From: Suillus spraguei
Taxonomy: Eukaryota > Basidiomycota > Agaricomycetes > Boletales > Suillaceae
DNA: 64,000 nt
Reading direction: 5' to 3'
NCBI GenBank assembly: GCA_016800925.1
Contig: JABCPU010000198.1
Coordinates: forward strand, 1-64,000
Shown: positions 45,555 to 57,146 of the stretch, piece after piece
Position numbering within the stretch: the first letter of the stretch is position 1
Layout: the number at the start of each line of letters is the position of its first letter
The notes under the pieces: generated by a model
Told to the model about the DNA's origin: nothing
The model's input: the letters and a program-made list of their open reading frames with translations, nothing else
Databases searched by the model: none
Made by a program: the position numbers and the translations under genes

Positions 45555-48217
45555 ATGTCTAGTATTATAGCACAAAACATGCAGAACGGATCACCACGAT
45601 CTAGTCCCGCACCTGCCGATATCAACCTCCCGACCAACGAGTAAGTGGTAGGTCAGACCGAGTTGACCACAATACTTATGGATACCCAGGAATTTGACCG
45701 GTGCGAATACAGTGATCGAGAAACATGAATATGTGGTGTCTATTGAAGGAGGCCTGGCTAAGAATATGTAAATATCAACCAACCAGCGTTGTACACTTAA
45801 CACCTGACCCCATTGTCTCAAAGGTCAAGCACCCTGGAGCAGATCCGGGATGAAGTTGAGCCGAATAACGGGAATGGGAATCCTATAATGTCCATCGAAG
45901 CAAGTCTTGCTAAGAATATGTGAATGTCAACTCGTCAGTACGGTACACTTGACATCTACTAACTATATTTCCTCACAGGTCAGACACGCTGGGGCAGATT
46001 CTCGATGTCCTCAAAGGATCGACTATTGCAGAAGAACGCGGAAAGGATGATGATTCAAAGTTTTGGGCAACGTACAAGAAAGTTTCGACCGAGTATGATG
46101 ACGATTTCCTCGGGCGGGCTAATGATGACATGGGCATTATTCTGACTTTTGTGCGTTTCTTTCTACGTCCGTCAATGCGAGTCTCATAGTCGTATTAGGC
46201 TGGCCTATTTTCAGCCGTCAATTCCACCTTCATCGTCGGGATGCAACCTAATACAGGAGACACTACCAATGCCCTCATCCTCCAGCTGATTAAGATAGCT
46301 GTTAATGGCGCAAATTCTGTACCTGACATCAGCGCTCTCTCTTCATCTACGGGAGTTCCCTCTTCGACGGTCTGGATGCAAACACTTGCCTATGCTAGCC
46401 TCGCATTTAGCGTCTTGGCTGCGTTCGGGGCGGTCTTGGGCAAACAATGGCTTCACTCTTACAAGGCAGCTCAAGGACGAGGGACTCTCGAAGAGCGCGG
46501 CATAGAGAGGCAGATGAAGCTAGACGGTGTAGAATATTTCTTCCTGCAGACAATCTTGCGGGCATTTCTGGTACTGCTCCAGATATCGCTCCTGCTCTTC
46601 GGCCTCTCACTAAGCGCCAACATGTGGGCCGAGCAAACCACGATATCCAGCGTCATCATCTCCAGCACAGCTTTTGGCATTCTATTCTACGCGGGCACTG
46701 TTCTGGTGTCGGCATTGCGTCCGGACAGTCCTTTCCAGACACCTGGATCAGATCTATTTGTAGCTATCTGCCAAAAAATTATCCCAGACAAATTCATATT
46801 CACTCGTAACATATTCGCCAAATCATCCGCCATTCGCTGGATACTAGAAACATCGACGAACCCGGAATTCGTCGAGGCTGCAGCTGCAATGATACCTTAC
46901 GTGCAATGGCCCCCGAAGCTTGATGCTTCAGCAGCCTTCGCACGTTTACGAGATAATTTCATGGCATGTCGTGACAAGGAAGAGCTACGCGTAAAGTATC
47001 GCAGATCTATGGCCCATCTTTGCATTCAGTCGGTGAAAATCAACAAGAAACTTCTGGAGTTTGATCGTGATGATAAATTTCTGTCAACCCGCAGTCATTT
47101 CATTCGCGATGCATTCATGATTGGACGTGACGCCTACAATCAGATCAAGGACTCAAACGAAGGAGAGGCTCGGCAGAAGTATCGGGCTGATACACGCACT
47201 GCTCTTAGAACAATGGTCGTCCACGGACGATCCCGCCAACTCTCACGTCCGGACGATGAAAACTTGATTTGGAATGGTGATCTGCACTGGTATCACAGTA
47301 ACAATAAGCGCAACTTTGAAGACTTCGATTGGCTCATCGATTTGGCGGGTGACCCAAACACAGCCGATGAAACCAGAGGTGATGCTTTGCTTGCGCTAAG
47401 CGCCATGCAGGGACTAGGGAGCCCTACTAAGCGACGGTCCTTCATCACCTTGCTTATCAACTATATGGGCTCTAACCCTCCCCGAGTCCGGCATACTGCG
47501 CTCAGAGCTATTTTTGAGGCTCGAGAAGAACTAGCTTCTATAACCAGTGCCTCTATGCCCTTTGGCATCGATGCACGATTCCTAGATGAGCTTTCCCGCG
47601 CGCTTTTAACTGCCGTACGTCCAAATGTTGACCAGGCAGTCCACAATGCCTCTTTCCACGAAGATCGAGACTTTTGCTATATCCGCCTCATATACGCCCT
47701 GACAAAGAACGACGAGTGGTATCAACGTCTGACCCGTGATGGCCATCTCGACCGGTGTATTTCTCTAGTTGACGGAGTCCGTCTCCAGCGTTATTCGGAA
47801 GTCGGATTCTTCCTTCTTGTGATCTTCGGGCGCATCAAGTCCTCGGGTAATGATCTTCCTTTCAGTCCTGCTGAGGAGAGGTGGCGGCTACTCATTACAC
47901 GAACTTGGGACACAGTGCGACGCGCAGGGCATGACGACTACGTCGATGGACTACCAGCCCTCGTGACAGCGACGAGGCTGAATTTGACACTCTCGTGTGA
48001 TGGTGTTACGAGTCCGTGGTTAGCAATGCTCGCTGAAAAGGTAAATCGTGCTTTGGCTAAATTGCAGAGGAGACAAGACATCCTTGTGAATGATGGTCTA
48101 GCACGGGTCAAAGTTGACGCTGCAATACCCCATGTGCAGAGCCTGTACAATGATCTGAATCGTATGGTCAATCAATGGAATACATCCCAACAGGACGATA
48201 GAATTTCGGGATCGTGA
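45555..48217 (+). CDS. DUF6535-domain membrane protein, copy 2
   Basis: Four exons in phase: 45,555-45,640, 45,824-45,919, 45,979-46,150, 46,199-48,217; 790 aa. Same organisation as copy 1: MSSIIAQNMQNGSPRSSP, acidic segment (LEQIRDEVEPNN), TLGQILDVLKG, DUF6535 core FAGLFSAVNSTFIVG, three hydrophobic helices, helical C-terminal region ending in a KLQRRQDILVNDG-type helix. The 183-bp first intron holds a decayed extra exon unit. It converges on the USP gene (stop codons about 500 bp apart). Confidence 0.87.
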
Positions 48218-48713
48218 AAACATGCGTCTGTGGCGAGGTACTTTTACGCATTTGTTACGCACGTCGCAGTTCATTTCTATGCATAGATAGCGCCTGCTTC
48301 ATGAGATGGATGTTATTTGCTCAGAGTGGCTACGGCAAATGTTACTTACCTTGTGCGCACTAGGATTATAGTCCTGCTTTGTGTGTTAAGAAGTCAGCGA
48401 TCTTCGGTGACTGGCACTGCTATCATAGTAGGTACTAAGTATTACTTAGATAGCTTCCCTCGATGGTAAATGGAGTTGAGCTAGACGTTGAACAGAAGGC
48501 AGACTTCCATTCAGGCTTTAGAAATACAGGGTGACTATAAGTACAGAGTCAATGTGTACAACAGTTCCAGAAAGGCAGACAAATGAAATCTATCACGCTC
48601 GTGTGATAAAGGGAGACATGGGAACGCTCTGTATATTCTGCGTCTTCGCCCTCGTAAGCCTGCAATTCGATGCATCGCATGAGCGGGGGGCATCACAGCA
48701 TGTAAAGGCCTGC
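48218..48713. other. Shared 3' regions of DUF6535 copy 2 and the USP gene
   Basis: About 500 bp between two convergent stop codons. This sequence is present in all duplicated segments (27.9, 33.8, 40.5, 41.1 kb), which shows that the duplications span the junction of the two genes. Confidence 0.7.
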
Positions 48714-49684
48714 TTACTCGTCAAAATGGGTGCCTCTCTTTGGATCGGCTCGTCTCTTGGCAAGAACTTTCCTGACCTTTCTCTCTGGGCGAACGACGAT
48801 GATTGGCACGGGGGAATTCGAGAGACAATACTTTGACACGCTGCCCACACCTGGCGAGCCGAACGCCGCACCCCATGCTTGCATCATACCACGCTGACCT
48901 CTCGTACCCACCACGATTGAGTCTGGGCGGTACAGAGCAATTAACCGCTCGAGGGTTGTAGTGACTTTGCCAGCAATAAGCTCGACGATGATGGAGAGCT
49001 ACGATAAACACAATGAGAAAGTATGCCGTAATGGTAGCGACCACCTACCTTCCGCTCTGAATCGTACTCGATACATTTCTCTTGAATCTGGCGCATAAGT
49101 TCGCGTGCTTCTTCTCGAACGACTTCATGATCCTTCTCTAAGTTGCGACTGAACATTCCCTGAGGTCCGGATAGTATGAGCCACCTACCTAAATCCTCTG
49201 GATCGACGCCTCTGAAGACGATCAACTCATCCCCGTCCTGCACCAAGCTCTCCAGCGCCCAGTCAAGGGCGTAACGTCCGCTCTCGTCTGGACTTGACGC
49301 ACAAAGAAACACCCTCGTCGCTCTGTTCCTAGCGTATCCATCTGATTGCACGTGCAGTGTAAATGAGAACATGGAAGCAGCAGGATTTTCGAATGTGTCA
49401 AACGACACTTTTGGCGTGTAACCCTGTCCCGCGACAGATTGAGCCGCGTTCTGCTGCATTTTGACTGACGGGGACCGCGAGAGCGATGTTGAAGAGGACG
49501 AGTGAGGTGGTAGTCGCGATGTTGATGCTGGTAGAGTAAGGAACGAAGAAGGAAGAGGGGATAATGGCGGCGGCGGCGACGGCATGGAGGATAACGGAAG
49601 CAAACAGGGTGAGCCCGGCTGGGACGACTGCTTTAGTGCCGAGCGTAAGCATACGATTGGAATATGAGTGTGCTGTTCAGTCAT
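48714..49684 (-). CDS. Universal stress protein (UspA) domain protein
   Basis: Two exons, 49,684-49,049 and 48,998-48,714 (50-bp intron), give 306 aa. Residues 1-90 form a Ser/Pro-rich leader. The Usp fold follows: RVFLCASSPDESGRYALDW, DELIVFRGVD, then in exon 2 LIALYRPDSIVVGTRGQRG and GSVSKYCLSNSPVPIIVVRP. The Gly-rich GTRGQRG...GSVS stretch corresponds to the ATP-binding loop of the family. The tail is KRRADPKRGTHF. Role (family knowledge): nucleotide-binding stress protein. The start is the first in-frame ATG. It is the only intact member among many fragments here. Confidence 0.9.
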
Positions 49685-49806
49685 GGCGGTACCTGACAAA
49701 AAGATTATTTAATAATTTTATTAATAATTTAGTTGTCATACAATTAAACGTACCAAAAATAATAATCACGTTATTAACTCTCACCTGACTTTGATCTCCA
49801 ACTCTC
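49685..49806. promoter_or_regulatory. Divergent promoter of the USP and WW genes
   Basis: Only 122 bp separate two divergent start codons. The stretch is very AT-rich (ttatttaataattttattaa). Shared control is inferred from spacing. Confidence 0.5.
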
Positions 49807-50589
49807 ATGTCGACTTCCGGTTCAGCTAGTCCTACAGAGGAGGAAGACAAAGAGCAGGTTGAGCAGCGCACGGAGGTGACACCCGAGTCCACTGGCGAGT
49901 CACCCTCCCCAGAGGAGTCTGCTGAACCTTCAGATACAGACCAGGACACCACAACCGCTCATGCCTGCCTCCCAACAGCGGGATCATGGCAAGCCATATG
50001 GTCTCCTCAGCACAACACCTATTATTTCTACAACTCAGAAACCAAAGAAACGACTTGGGTAAACCCCCTTCAACCTGCTACCTCTGAATCAGAACCTTCC
50101 TCGTCTTCCACCTCCCAATCTGGCCCTTCCACAACAATAGACTCTCACTACGCAGAGCTGCAAGCGAACGCGATGGCGCAGGGTATTGATCCATCCTTAG
50201 CCCATCTTGATCCGTCGCTTGCTTCCTCGTCTGGTGTTCCTAGCAATTTTATGTACACCGCAAAGTTTAACGCGAGGACTGGCGCTTTTGCGAAGGCGGA
50301 TAGTCGCGATCCTACTCACTTGTCAGAGTATGAACGTGCTAAGCGCATGAGCGAGTTTTACTTTGACGTTGGTGCTTGGGAGAGGGATGTTGAGGCTCGC
50401 AACAGGGCTGAGATTGAGGCTGAGGCTGAGGGAGATGGCAAGAAGAGAAAACGTCCGACGAAGAAAGACTTGGTAAGATCCGACATGTCGATTCCGTTCA
50501 TATCGGGTGTTGATTTCATTTTACAGGAGCGGTTCAAGGAACAGAAGAGATTAAAGAAGATCGCGAAGACGGCATGGCTTCGAACATAG
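49807..50589 (+). CDS. WW-domain protein
   Basis: Two exons, 49,807-50,472 and 50,527-50,589, 242 aa. An acidic Ser/Thr-rich N terminus precedes one WW domain (WQAIWSPQHNTYYFYNSETK...TTWVNP, about residues 60-85), which binds proline-rich ligands. A conserved C-terminal region follows (FNARTGAFAKADSRDP, YERAKRMSEFYFDV) and a basic tail, ERFKEQKRLKKIAKTAWLRT, is reached only by splicing the 54-bp intron. Without splicing the frame is also open, so intron retention would add 18 residues. Probably nuclear and RNA-related; the exact function is not known. Confidence 0.85.
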   Translation: MSTSGSASPTEEEDKEQVEQRTEVTPESTGESPSPEESAEPSDTDQDTTTAHACLPTAGSWQAIWSPQHNTYYFYNSETKETTWVNPLQPATSESEPSSSSTSQSGPSTTIDSHYAELQANAMAQGIDPSLAHLDPSLASSSGVPSNFMYTAKFNARTGAFAKADSRDPTHLSEYERAKRMSEFYFDVGAWERDVEARNRAEIEAEAEGDGKKRKRPTKKDLVRSDMSIPFISGVDFILQERFKEQKRLKKIAKTAWLRT

Positions 50590-50793
50590 GCACTCACTGT
50601 CATATTAGAGCAAGAATTCAAAGCAGTATGTCTTTAGTTGTATAAGTATAAAGAAGAGTCGTCAGCCGGATTGTCAGTTCAATAGTACAATCACCTTGAG
50701 GTCTACAATGATAACTAATTACTAATAGCTACCACCTGCGTTAGCGTCCATAGGTATGTATGTCCATTGTTTGGCCTCATTTATGACGATGCC
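50590..50793. other. Short convergent spacer
   Basis: About 200 bp between the WW gene and the stop codon of the SGNH-type gene. No separate feature. Confidence 0.5.
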
Positions 50794-52667
50794 CTATGTC
50801 GCGAATACGCCAATGATTTTGAAAGGAGGAACAGTTTGCCCCTCATCTCCAAGTAGCACACAATCAACGTAGTGCGATCCTCTCGTGACATATTGATCAA
50901 TCATCTCAAGACTTGACCATCCATTAATGACGCACACAAACGAAAATAAAACAAGACACTCACGTCGGCACCCCGTCACTAATGCCTCCTGCATTTTCTA
51001 TGATCACGCCACCTGCAAAATTATCATCTACCCAACATTCAATCTGACTTCCCTCCCCAATCCGACTCATGGGCTCCTTCAAGAAATAAATGCCGACATC
51101 TCCAGCGCCTACTTTGATAGGTACGCGCAACCTGCTTGTAGGCAGCGAGCTATACCAATAATATCCAGCCGTAAGCAAAGGAGAGGACCCTGCCGGAGGA
51201 TGCGCCGATGCCCAACCAGACCCGTAAAAAAGCGACGGGGGTACGGGATTCACAAGGTCATTAGCAGATGCGCAAAACGGCGCAACTTCTTCGAATGGCC
51301 GCGTCTGTTTGGGACGTGTATCAATTCGAACAGGAGGAATTCGCAGGTCGGGGTAGATTGGCACAAGCTGAGATTCTGTAAGAGCTAGTGCGTGTTTCTT
51401 CTCGGCTTCTGCACCATCATCTACCGGGCGTGGTGGTTCAGGCACTGCAGCACCTTTCCTTGCGCCAACGCCGCCGAAGAGATGCGTATCTGCACCTGGG
51501 AGATAACCTTGTGACATCATGATAGGAATAGTGTCGTACGAGTGTCCACCAGCCGTTGACCACGCGGCACATATCTGAGATTGGAAGTACGATATGAGAA
51601 CGTCGGTGAGAAGTTCATGGCCTTTTGGAGTCGCAAGGATGGGGTCCGCAAAGTAAGGTTTGATGAGGTCAGGGTTTGACATGTAAGATGGATATAGTAT
51701 AGGTTTAATGCTTTATACAGGCGTCAGACAATATTCTTTTGGCAAGTGATGAGATTATACCTAATATGCGGCACGTCATAGAATTGTGCGACGATATTGT
51801 GCCAATGGTCAGGTCCTGCAAATCCATATACCAGGTGTGTCTGTGCACTAAAATGGCCCAGAATGATGACTGCAGGTTGTTCAGGACGATCCAATATTGA
51901 ACGAACCAGCAACTCAAAATGTTCCATCGCATACCGAGTGCTGGCAGAATTTAGACACTACATAATACTTGAGCTGCAGATATGTGCTTACCCTTCATCG
52001 TCGACGTCAAATTCAAGTATCACCAAGTCGGTGTTCTCTGGAATATGATGTGAACTGCAGAATCCAAAGTACCCTGAGTTTGTTCGCCTCATTGCACCGT
52101 TGGTAAGCTCTGAAGCCGGGTGAGGGAAAACGCTCGACCACCACTGGAAAAAGCGGGAAGGATAGCAACTAGGAGACAATGGATCATCCCCTGCTGCATG
52201 ACATGCAGACACTACACAAACGCATCATGAAAATTAGTTCCTTTACAAAATAAAGAACACACACCAGATCCACCAAGCACACTGATGGTCACAGGTTGAC
52301 CCAAAAGTGCTTTATGAATAACCCGATGGACCCTCCCCCCACTCCCTAAATGCAACCGACTCTGCGCTAACGGTACCACCCCATACTTCTTCGCAATCTC
52401 ATCCTTGGGCCCAAATACAGGACAAAAGTCAAACGGGTTCGCAGCCTCGGATGAATTGCCGATAAGGTAGTTCGCATCATGCAGGTAATTCTTTGGTACG
52501 AGGCCTTCGGTCGTAAATGACACAGCGCTCGTATGGTTTGAAAAGGATATAAACTGCGATAGCGCAATGAGTAGGATGAATCCGAGGATGATGGCCCATA
52601 TTCTATGAGTGATGCCTAGCACCCTTTGATTCCACCTGTTAATGTGTTTGGTAGAATCTGAGCCCAT
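50794..52667 (-). CDS. Membrane-anchored SGNH/GDSL-type hydrolase-like protein
   Basis: Five exons: 52,667-52,265, 52,211-51,992, 51,940-51,761, 51,710-50,964, 50,911-50,794; introns of 50-53 bp, all in phase; 555 aa. One transmembrane segment near residues 17-40 (IWAIILGFILLIALSQF). The lumenal part has block-I-like TISVLGGSVSACH with the candidate nucleophile Ser, and a C-terminal DPILATPKGHELLTD with candidate Asp/His. It ends with a beta-rich domain (ECWVDDNFAGG, VLLGDEGQ). This resembles a basidiomycete family of SGNH-fold proteins acting on glycans in the secretory pathway; the substrate is unknown. It lies near a GT69 gene. Confidence 0.85.
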
Positions 52668-52857
52668 GGCCGTCAATCGGCGCTGATTGGGAGGGGAGAT
52701 GCGTGCCAAAGCCTTCCCAGAGCCTGAGCGTCGTTGCATAAAATCGTTGAGACAAAAAAGAAAAATACCGTTGAAGGCTGCCAAAATACGGAGCCAGATG
52801 TCAACGACTCGTGCTTAACTCCGCGTTTAGGGCTGTTAGGTATGAAGAGTAAAATAA

Positions 52858-52948
52858 TGGACACTGTGGGAGTTGAACCCACGACCTCACGCAATCAAGA
52901 TCCAGAGGATGTGCGAAGCGTGCGCGCTACCAACTGTGCCAAGTGCCC
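52858..52948 (-). tRNA. tRNA-Ala(CGC) with an 18-nt intron
   Basis: On the minus strand all four arms form: acceptor GGGCACT/AGTGTCC, D-arm with GG at 18-19, anticodon stem CACGC/GCGTG, T-arm GTGGG-TTCAACT-CCCAC, discriminator A. Anticodon CGC is at 34-36. The 18-nt intron follows position 37, the canonical place. A and B boxes are present. Without the intron the tRNA is 73 nt. Confidence 0.93.
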
Positions 52949-53088
52949 TTCACGGCATCTAGTTTATATGACATGTCGAACGGGTTACGTTATCTGAGGG
53001 CAGTGCTCAGCAGTTCGATAATGAGTGATTGTAAAGATACCCGTCCCTCCTGGACCACACATCTTGTCAATCGTAATGACTTAACATT

Positions 53089-54259
53089 AAGGCGTGCTCA
53101 ATTCTTACGATGTCAAGTTCCACCGTGCCTTCAATAGCCAACTGGTGAGACTCCGTTTGGGCTGCCGAAGCCACCGAAGCGCTTGAGACACCGATGGACT
53201 CCAAAGTTCAAGTTTGAAACATAGAAACTTCGTTATAGTCCACTGACTGGTGATGAGCTATCCAACACGGAACATAGTATACAACACTGTCAATCCTTCA
53301 CATGACATCTATAATACTTTACAAAACGCCAATGGTACTCAACAGAGGACTTATAATAATGCTCCGAGTCCGGGTCAAGGCAAGAGTACAACATGCCACA
53401 CACTGGTTACAACCACCAACACTTGGCTGTTGCATATGATGGGCAAGCACAAGGCCAGAGGAAAGACTCTCATGCCCAATATTTTTGTTCGACCCACAGT
53501 AAAACGCTTGTTAACCATAATTGCAGCGAGACCCAAAACTCACTTTTATAGGTTAGGTTCTTGGGTACTGAGAGACTCAGGCCACCACCGGCAGTCTCAA
53601 CAGCCAGTGCAGTCTCAGCATCAGCATCATAATCAAATGGGTGTCGCCCGACCTGGAGAAGTAGTCCGAAACTGGACATCACTACAGCCAGACGTCATCG
53701 ATGAGCAAAGGAAGCGCGGCCGTGATGGTACCGAGGACATGTCACCAGAAACCCAGAACACTGAGAAGAAGCACTGGATGACAAATGACAGTGCTCACGG
53801 CACTGAAGATATGCCACCCGACCCTGGAAGACATCAGCGAAGATAACACTGATGCACCCAATAGAAACATACCTGTATTCGTGCCGAAAACCTCGGTCTG
53901 GCCAGCCTAGAGGAATTCAAAAAAAATATTCCATTGATTATATGGGCCGTGCGAGGCATCAAACAACGTACTTGCGAATACTTGAAGCGCTGTGCTTGTG
54001 CTTGTGAAAGATACAGCAGTACAATGACTGTTGTCGTCGTCGTCAAAGTGTTCGAGATGCATTTTGAGATGCCTAACATAGAAACAGAAAGGACAGTTAA
54101 GAGCTCACAGACCTCGCTGCATAACTAGGACGGTGCGTTGTGTAAGCTTGGTTTCGGCAGCCCAAATGGAGTCTCACCGGTCGGCTATTTTGTTTGACTT
54201 AAGGTACGGTGGAACTTGACAAGTCTTGAACTTGGCATCGTAAGAATTGAGCACGCCTT
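53089..54259. mobile_element. 1.17-kb element with long terminal inverted repeats
   Basis: The outer 24 bp of both ends are identical in inverted orientation (AAGGCGTGCTCAATTCTTAC...). Homology continues inward for about 80-110 bp with small gaps (ggtgagactcc and tttgggctgccgaa on the left, the complement on the right). No clear target-site duplication is visible. The interior has an ORF at 53,250-53,846 with no recognisable domain. It is probably a non-autonomous DNA transposon. Confidence 0.75.
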
Positions 54260-54379
54260 TTGAAATTCTACAGAATCGTATTACGTCACTAGCGCACATA
54301 CCTCCGTAGGGATACATCGTTTAAACTCGACGCAATCAACAAATTAAGCTACCCAGATGTCCATGTCATGTCCGAACGA

Positions 54380-56088
54380 TTATAACTCGCTCATCTCCCT
54401 GTGATGCTTCACCTTCACAGAATCCTCATGCTGCGAACGGTCGGGTACGCGCTCCCAGATGGGATCTACATCGGGACCGTCTATATCACCTGCGCCGTCC
54501 CAACCCCAACACCACACTGAACGATCCGTGAGTCAAGGGATAGAATATAAAGCGTAATACATACCATGCGAAGGCCCGGGCATAAATTCGATCTCTTCAC
54601 TTTCCTCCGGCGTGAACAAACGGTCATGGGGACCAAACCACGACCTGTCTTGTGGATCTGTCCGCGGATTGTCCGGAAGTCCCCCAAGACGCACATAATT
54701 TCGGATGGCAGTGAGGTTCCGCCTTGAAGGATGTATGATATCAAATACTCTCTGTAAGAAAAATCAATCAATTCATCGGATATCCAATTCAGCCAGAAAC
54801 ATACTCTATCATACGCAAGCTTCACCCGTGGCACCATCAAGATACGTCCATATCCAGCCTCCCAGTAATCATTACAGATCAAACTACACTCTGAAGCAGA
54901 ACACTCCTCTTCCGTAAGTCGAGCCATGCGGAATTTGATATATGGAGGTGTATAAAATGGAGCAGGGTCCAGGATCGCAATGCCATTCCAACACGACTGC
55001 ACTTGTATGGGAAGGTGCATTTGGAAACGGTCAGAGGAGTAAGGATCATGGAAGACGTTTTCGAATGGGGCATTTTCCAGCGCTGTTCCGTTGATATCGC
55101 GAGCGACCCAGTTATCATAAAACACGGGGGAAGACTATATACAAAAGTGGGCATGAGCTCAGGTTATGAGTGCAATAATGGGACTTACCAATCCTGGATG
55201 ATACATGTAGTCTGAAGCGCAAGTTATACCTGCATTATTCCGCCGACTCTGCCAGATAAGCTCAAGCAAGTCATCCACGCATGGGAGGATATCGTTCATA
55301 AATATGATGGTATCGAAGTACTCGTTATGCGAGTCACGGAGCTCGTGGAGTGGGTTAAACGCCTGGTTGCGGACCTCTGCAAGGTATTCTATACGATGGT
55401 TGAAGGCACCTCGTGTACGTGTAGAGGTTCGAATGGTGACACGCAGACCTACGCTACGAGTCAGTGCGTCGAATATCCGTAGCAGCGCCTTCGTCTGGTC
55501 CGTTGAGCCATTTTCATATATGGAAACATAGACATTATGATACCCTAAAATGGCAGAGACCCGAAAAAGAGTCGCAAATAAGTCAGGAATGACATCGAAG
55601 GAGTTGTACAAGTTGATGGCGAAAAAATATTTGTGCTCTTTTTCTGGAACGCTGTGTACGTGTTGCGAGTCGGAAAGCCCCAAGGAAGAAAACCAGGTGG
55701 ATTTAGAGGGAGTTTTGTGTCCTATGAGAGAGTCATAACGGTCTCGGACTTGTTGAACGTAAAGCGGCTGAGAATTTCGTGTACACTCTGTGGTATGGTG
55801 AGGAGACAACGTGGAGAGCAGGTCTAGGACACGACGGCGCTGATCGATGCTAGGAAGGGTTAATTGTTTGCGAGCAGACAAGCGAGACACGAATATAGGG
55901 TTGTTCCCGCCCGTTGACAAAAGCTACAGAACAATCACACGTCGTTATAGTTGTGAGACGGTCAAAGTATATAGACATACGCTTGTTGGAAGTGTCTTGC
56001 CAATTAGCAAGCCCAATAACAACCCAACCACGAGTGCCAAAGGAGTTGGCACTCGTTTTAACTGTAACCAAAATGTGTTTTGTTGCAT
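54380..56088 (-). CDS. GT69 (CAP59-like) mannosyltransferase
   Basis: Five exons: 56,088-55,981, 55,923-55,189, 55,134-54,805, 54,751-54,565, 54,516-54,380; introns of 48-57 bp, all in phase; 498 aa. The signal anchor near residues 15-33 (LALVVGLLLGLLIGK) is typical of a type II Golgi protein. The catalytic domain contains FFAINLYNSFDVIPDL, YVSIYENGSTDQTK and IIFMNDILPCVDDLLELI, the signature of CAP59/alpha-1,3-mannosyltransferases, and ends VWCWGWDGAGDIDGP. Family members use GDP-mannose in cell-wall or capsule glycan synthesis. The ATG at 56,088 is chosen because it gives the anchor in frame. Confidence 0.9.
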
Positions 56089-56565
56089 GCCAGTAGACGT
56101 GGGAGGTAGGCGGTGAAGAATATTAGACGCAGTGCACAGATGAACTTGAAGGGACTCAATCGTCTATGAAAAGGGGCGTAGGCTTGGCGACAATTTCTTG
56201 TGATCTGCAGAAGAAGGCCAGCCTTGGAGCTTGGTGGGTGATGAATCGATGACGGTCTGGAGTACGCAAGCTCAACTTCAAATTGAGTCGGAGGCGAGTA
56301 AGACTGGGCGCTTGCGCACACAAATTAAATAAATTGCCTAACATGGCGTTCAATTACCGCCCCCAAACCCTCCATGACAGAGTTCAACTACGTAGATAGC
56401 TATATCGCTCCATAAATCCCTCCTCTAATCGAAACCGTATGCAAGAAATCAATCAAGTAATCGCGAGTTAAATGCTCAACGTCAACCTTCGAAACGCCGC
56501 GACAAGGATGATCAAGTCCCACGCGCAAAAAGAATGCGAAAGTTAATGATAGTGAGATGACGAAT
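56089..56565. other. Intergenic, no gene recognised
   Basis: About 475 bp with ORFs that look accidental. It includes the 5' region of the GT69 gene and the 3' region of the CFEM gene. Confidence 0.5.
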
Positions 56566-57146
56566 TTATAATGATGCTGCGAAGATGGCAAATGCTGCTG
56601 CACCAGTGAGTATGTTAAGGCTATGCGATGATGCAGCGTTGGAGGACCTGGATTTCGTTGAGTTTTTAATCATAGGAAAATGAAATGAAAGAAAGACTGA
56701 CGAGGGCTTGGTTGTAACGGTACCATTGGATGATGTGGTAGCCGATGCAGTAGCGCTGCTAGTGGTCAATGTGACGCCCTGCATCATACACTTCAGCACA
56801 CATTCAAAAAAACAAGGATATCTACAACATACAACTGCAGCACAAAGCGATTGGGAAGCTGCTTCGGCATTTGAGAGGTCAGACCCCGTGCATGATGCCT
56901 GGATGCAGGTCGTGGTGCTGTTGATAAAAGCCTGGCTATGGCAAAGACAGCTGTCGTCGGTTTCAGAACAGTTGCCAAAGTCAGCATTTGTCAGACACGG
57001 AACGGCACAATCTGATAACGAAAAGTTGTTAGATACCGTAGTAAGATGACAAAGAGACGATGCATACTGGGCATGCTTTGACGTGTAACCAATGCCGCAA
57101 ACGCGGACGAGACGGAGAGAGCAAGAACGACGACAGCAAAGCGCAT
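56566..57146 (-). CDS. CFEM-domain protein, probably GPI-anchored
   Basis: Four exons: 57,146-57,068, 57,011-56,833, 56,778-56,702, 56,647-56,566; 138 aa. Signal peptide MRFAVVVLALSVSSAFA. The CFEM domain has eight cysteines (NCAVPCL, GNCSETDDSCLC, TTCIQASC, QSLC). A Ser/Thr-rich stalk and hydrophobic end (LTGAAAFAIFAASL) suggest a GPI signal. CFEM proteins are extracellular fungal proteins, some of which bind haem or act at host or wall surfaces. The key aspartate region (SETDDSC) is kept. The gene is divergent from eL31, with 362 bp between the starts. Confidence 0.9.

Noticed and set aside
53250..53846. 198-codon ORF inside the TIR element as a gene
   Set aside because: No recognisable domain, unusual composition and no splice or start context. 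It could be part of a decayed transposon gene but cannot be supported.
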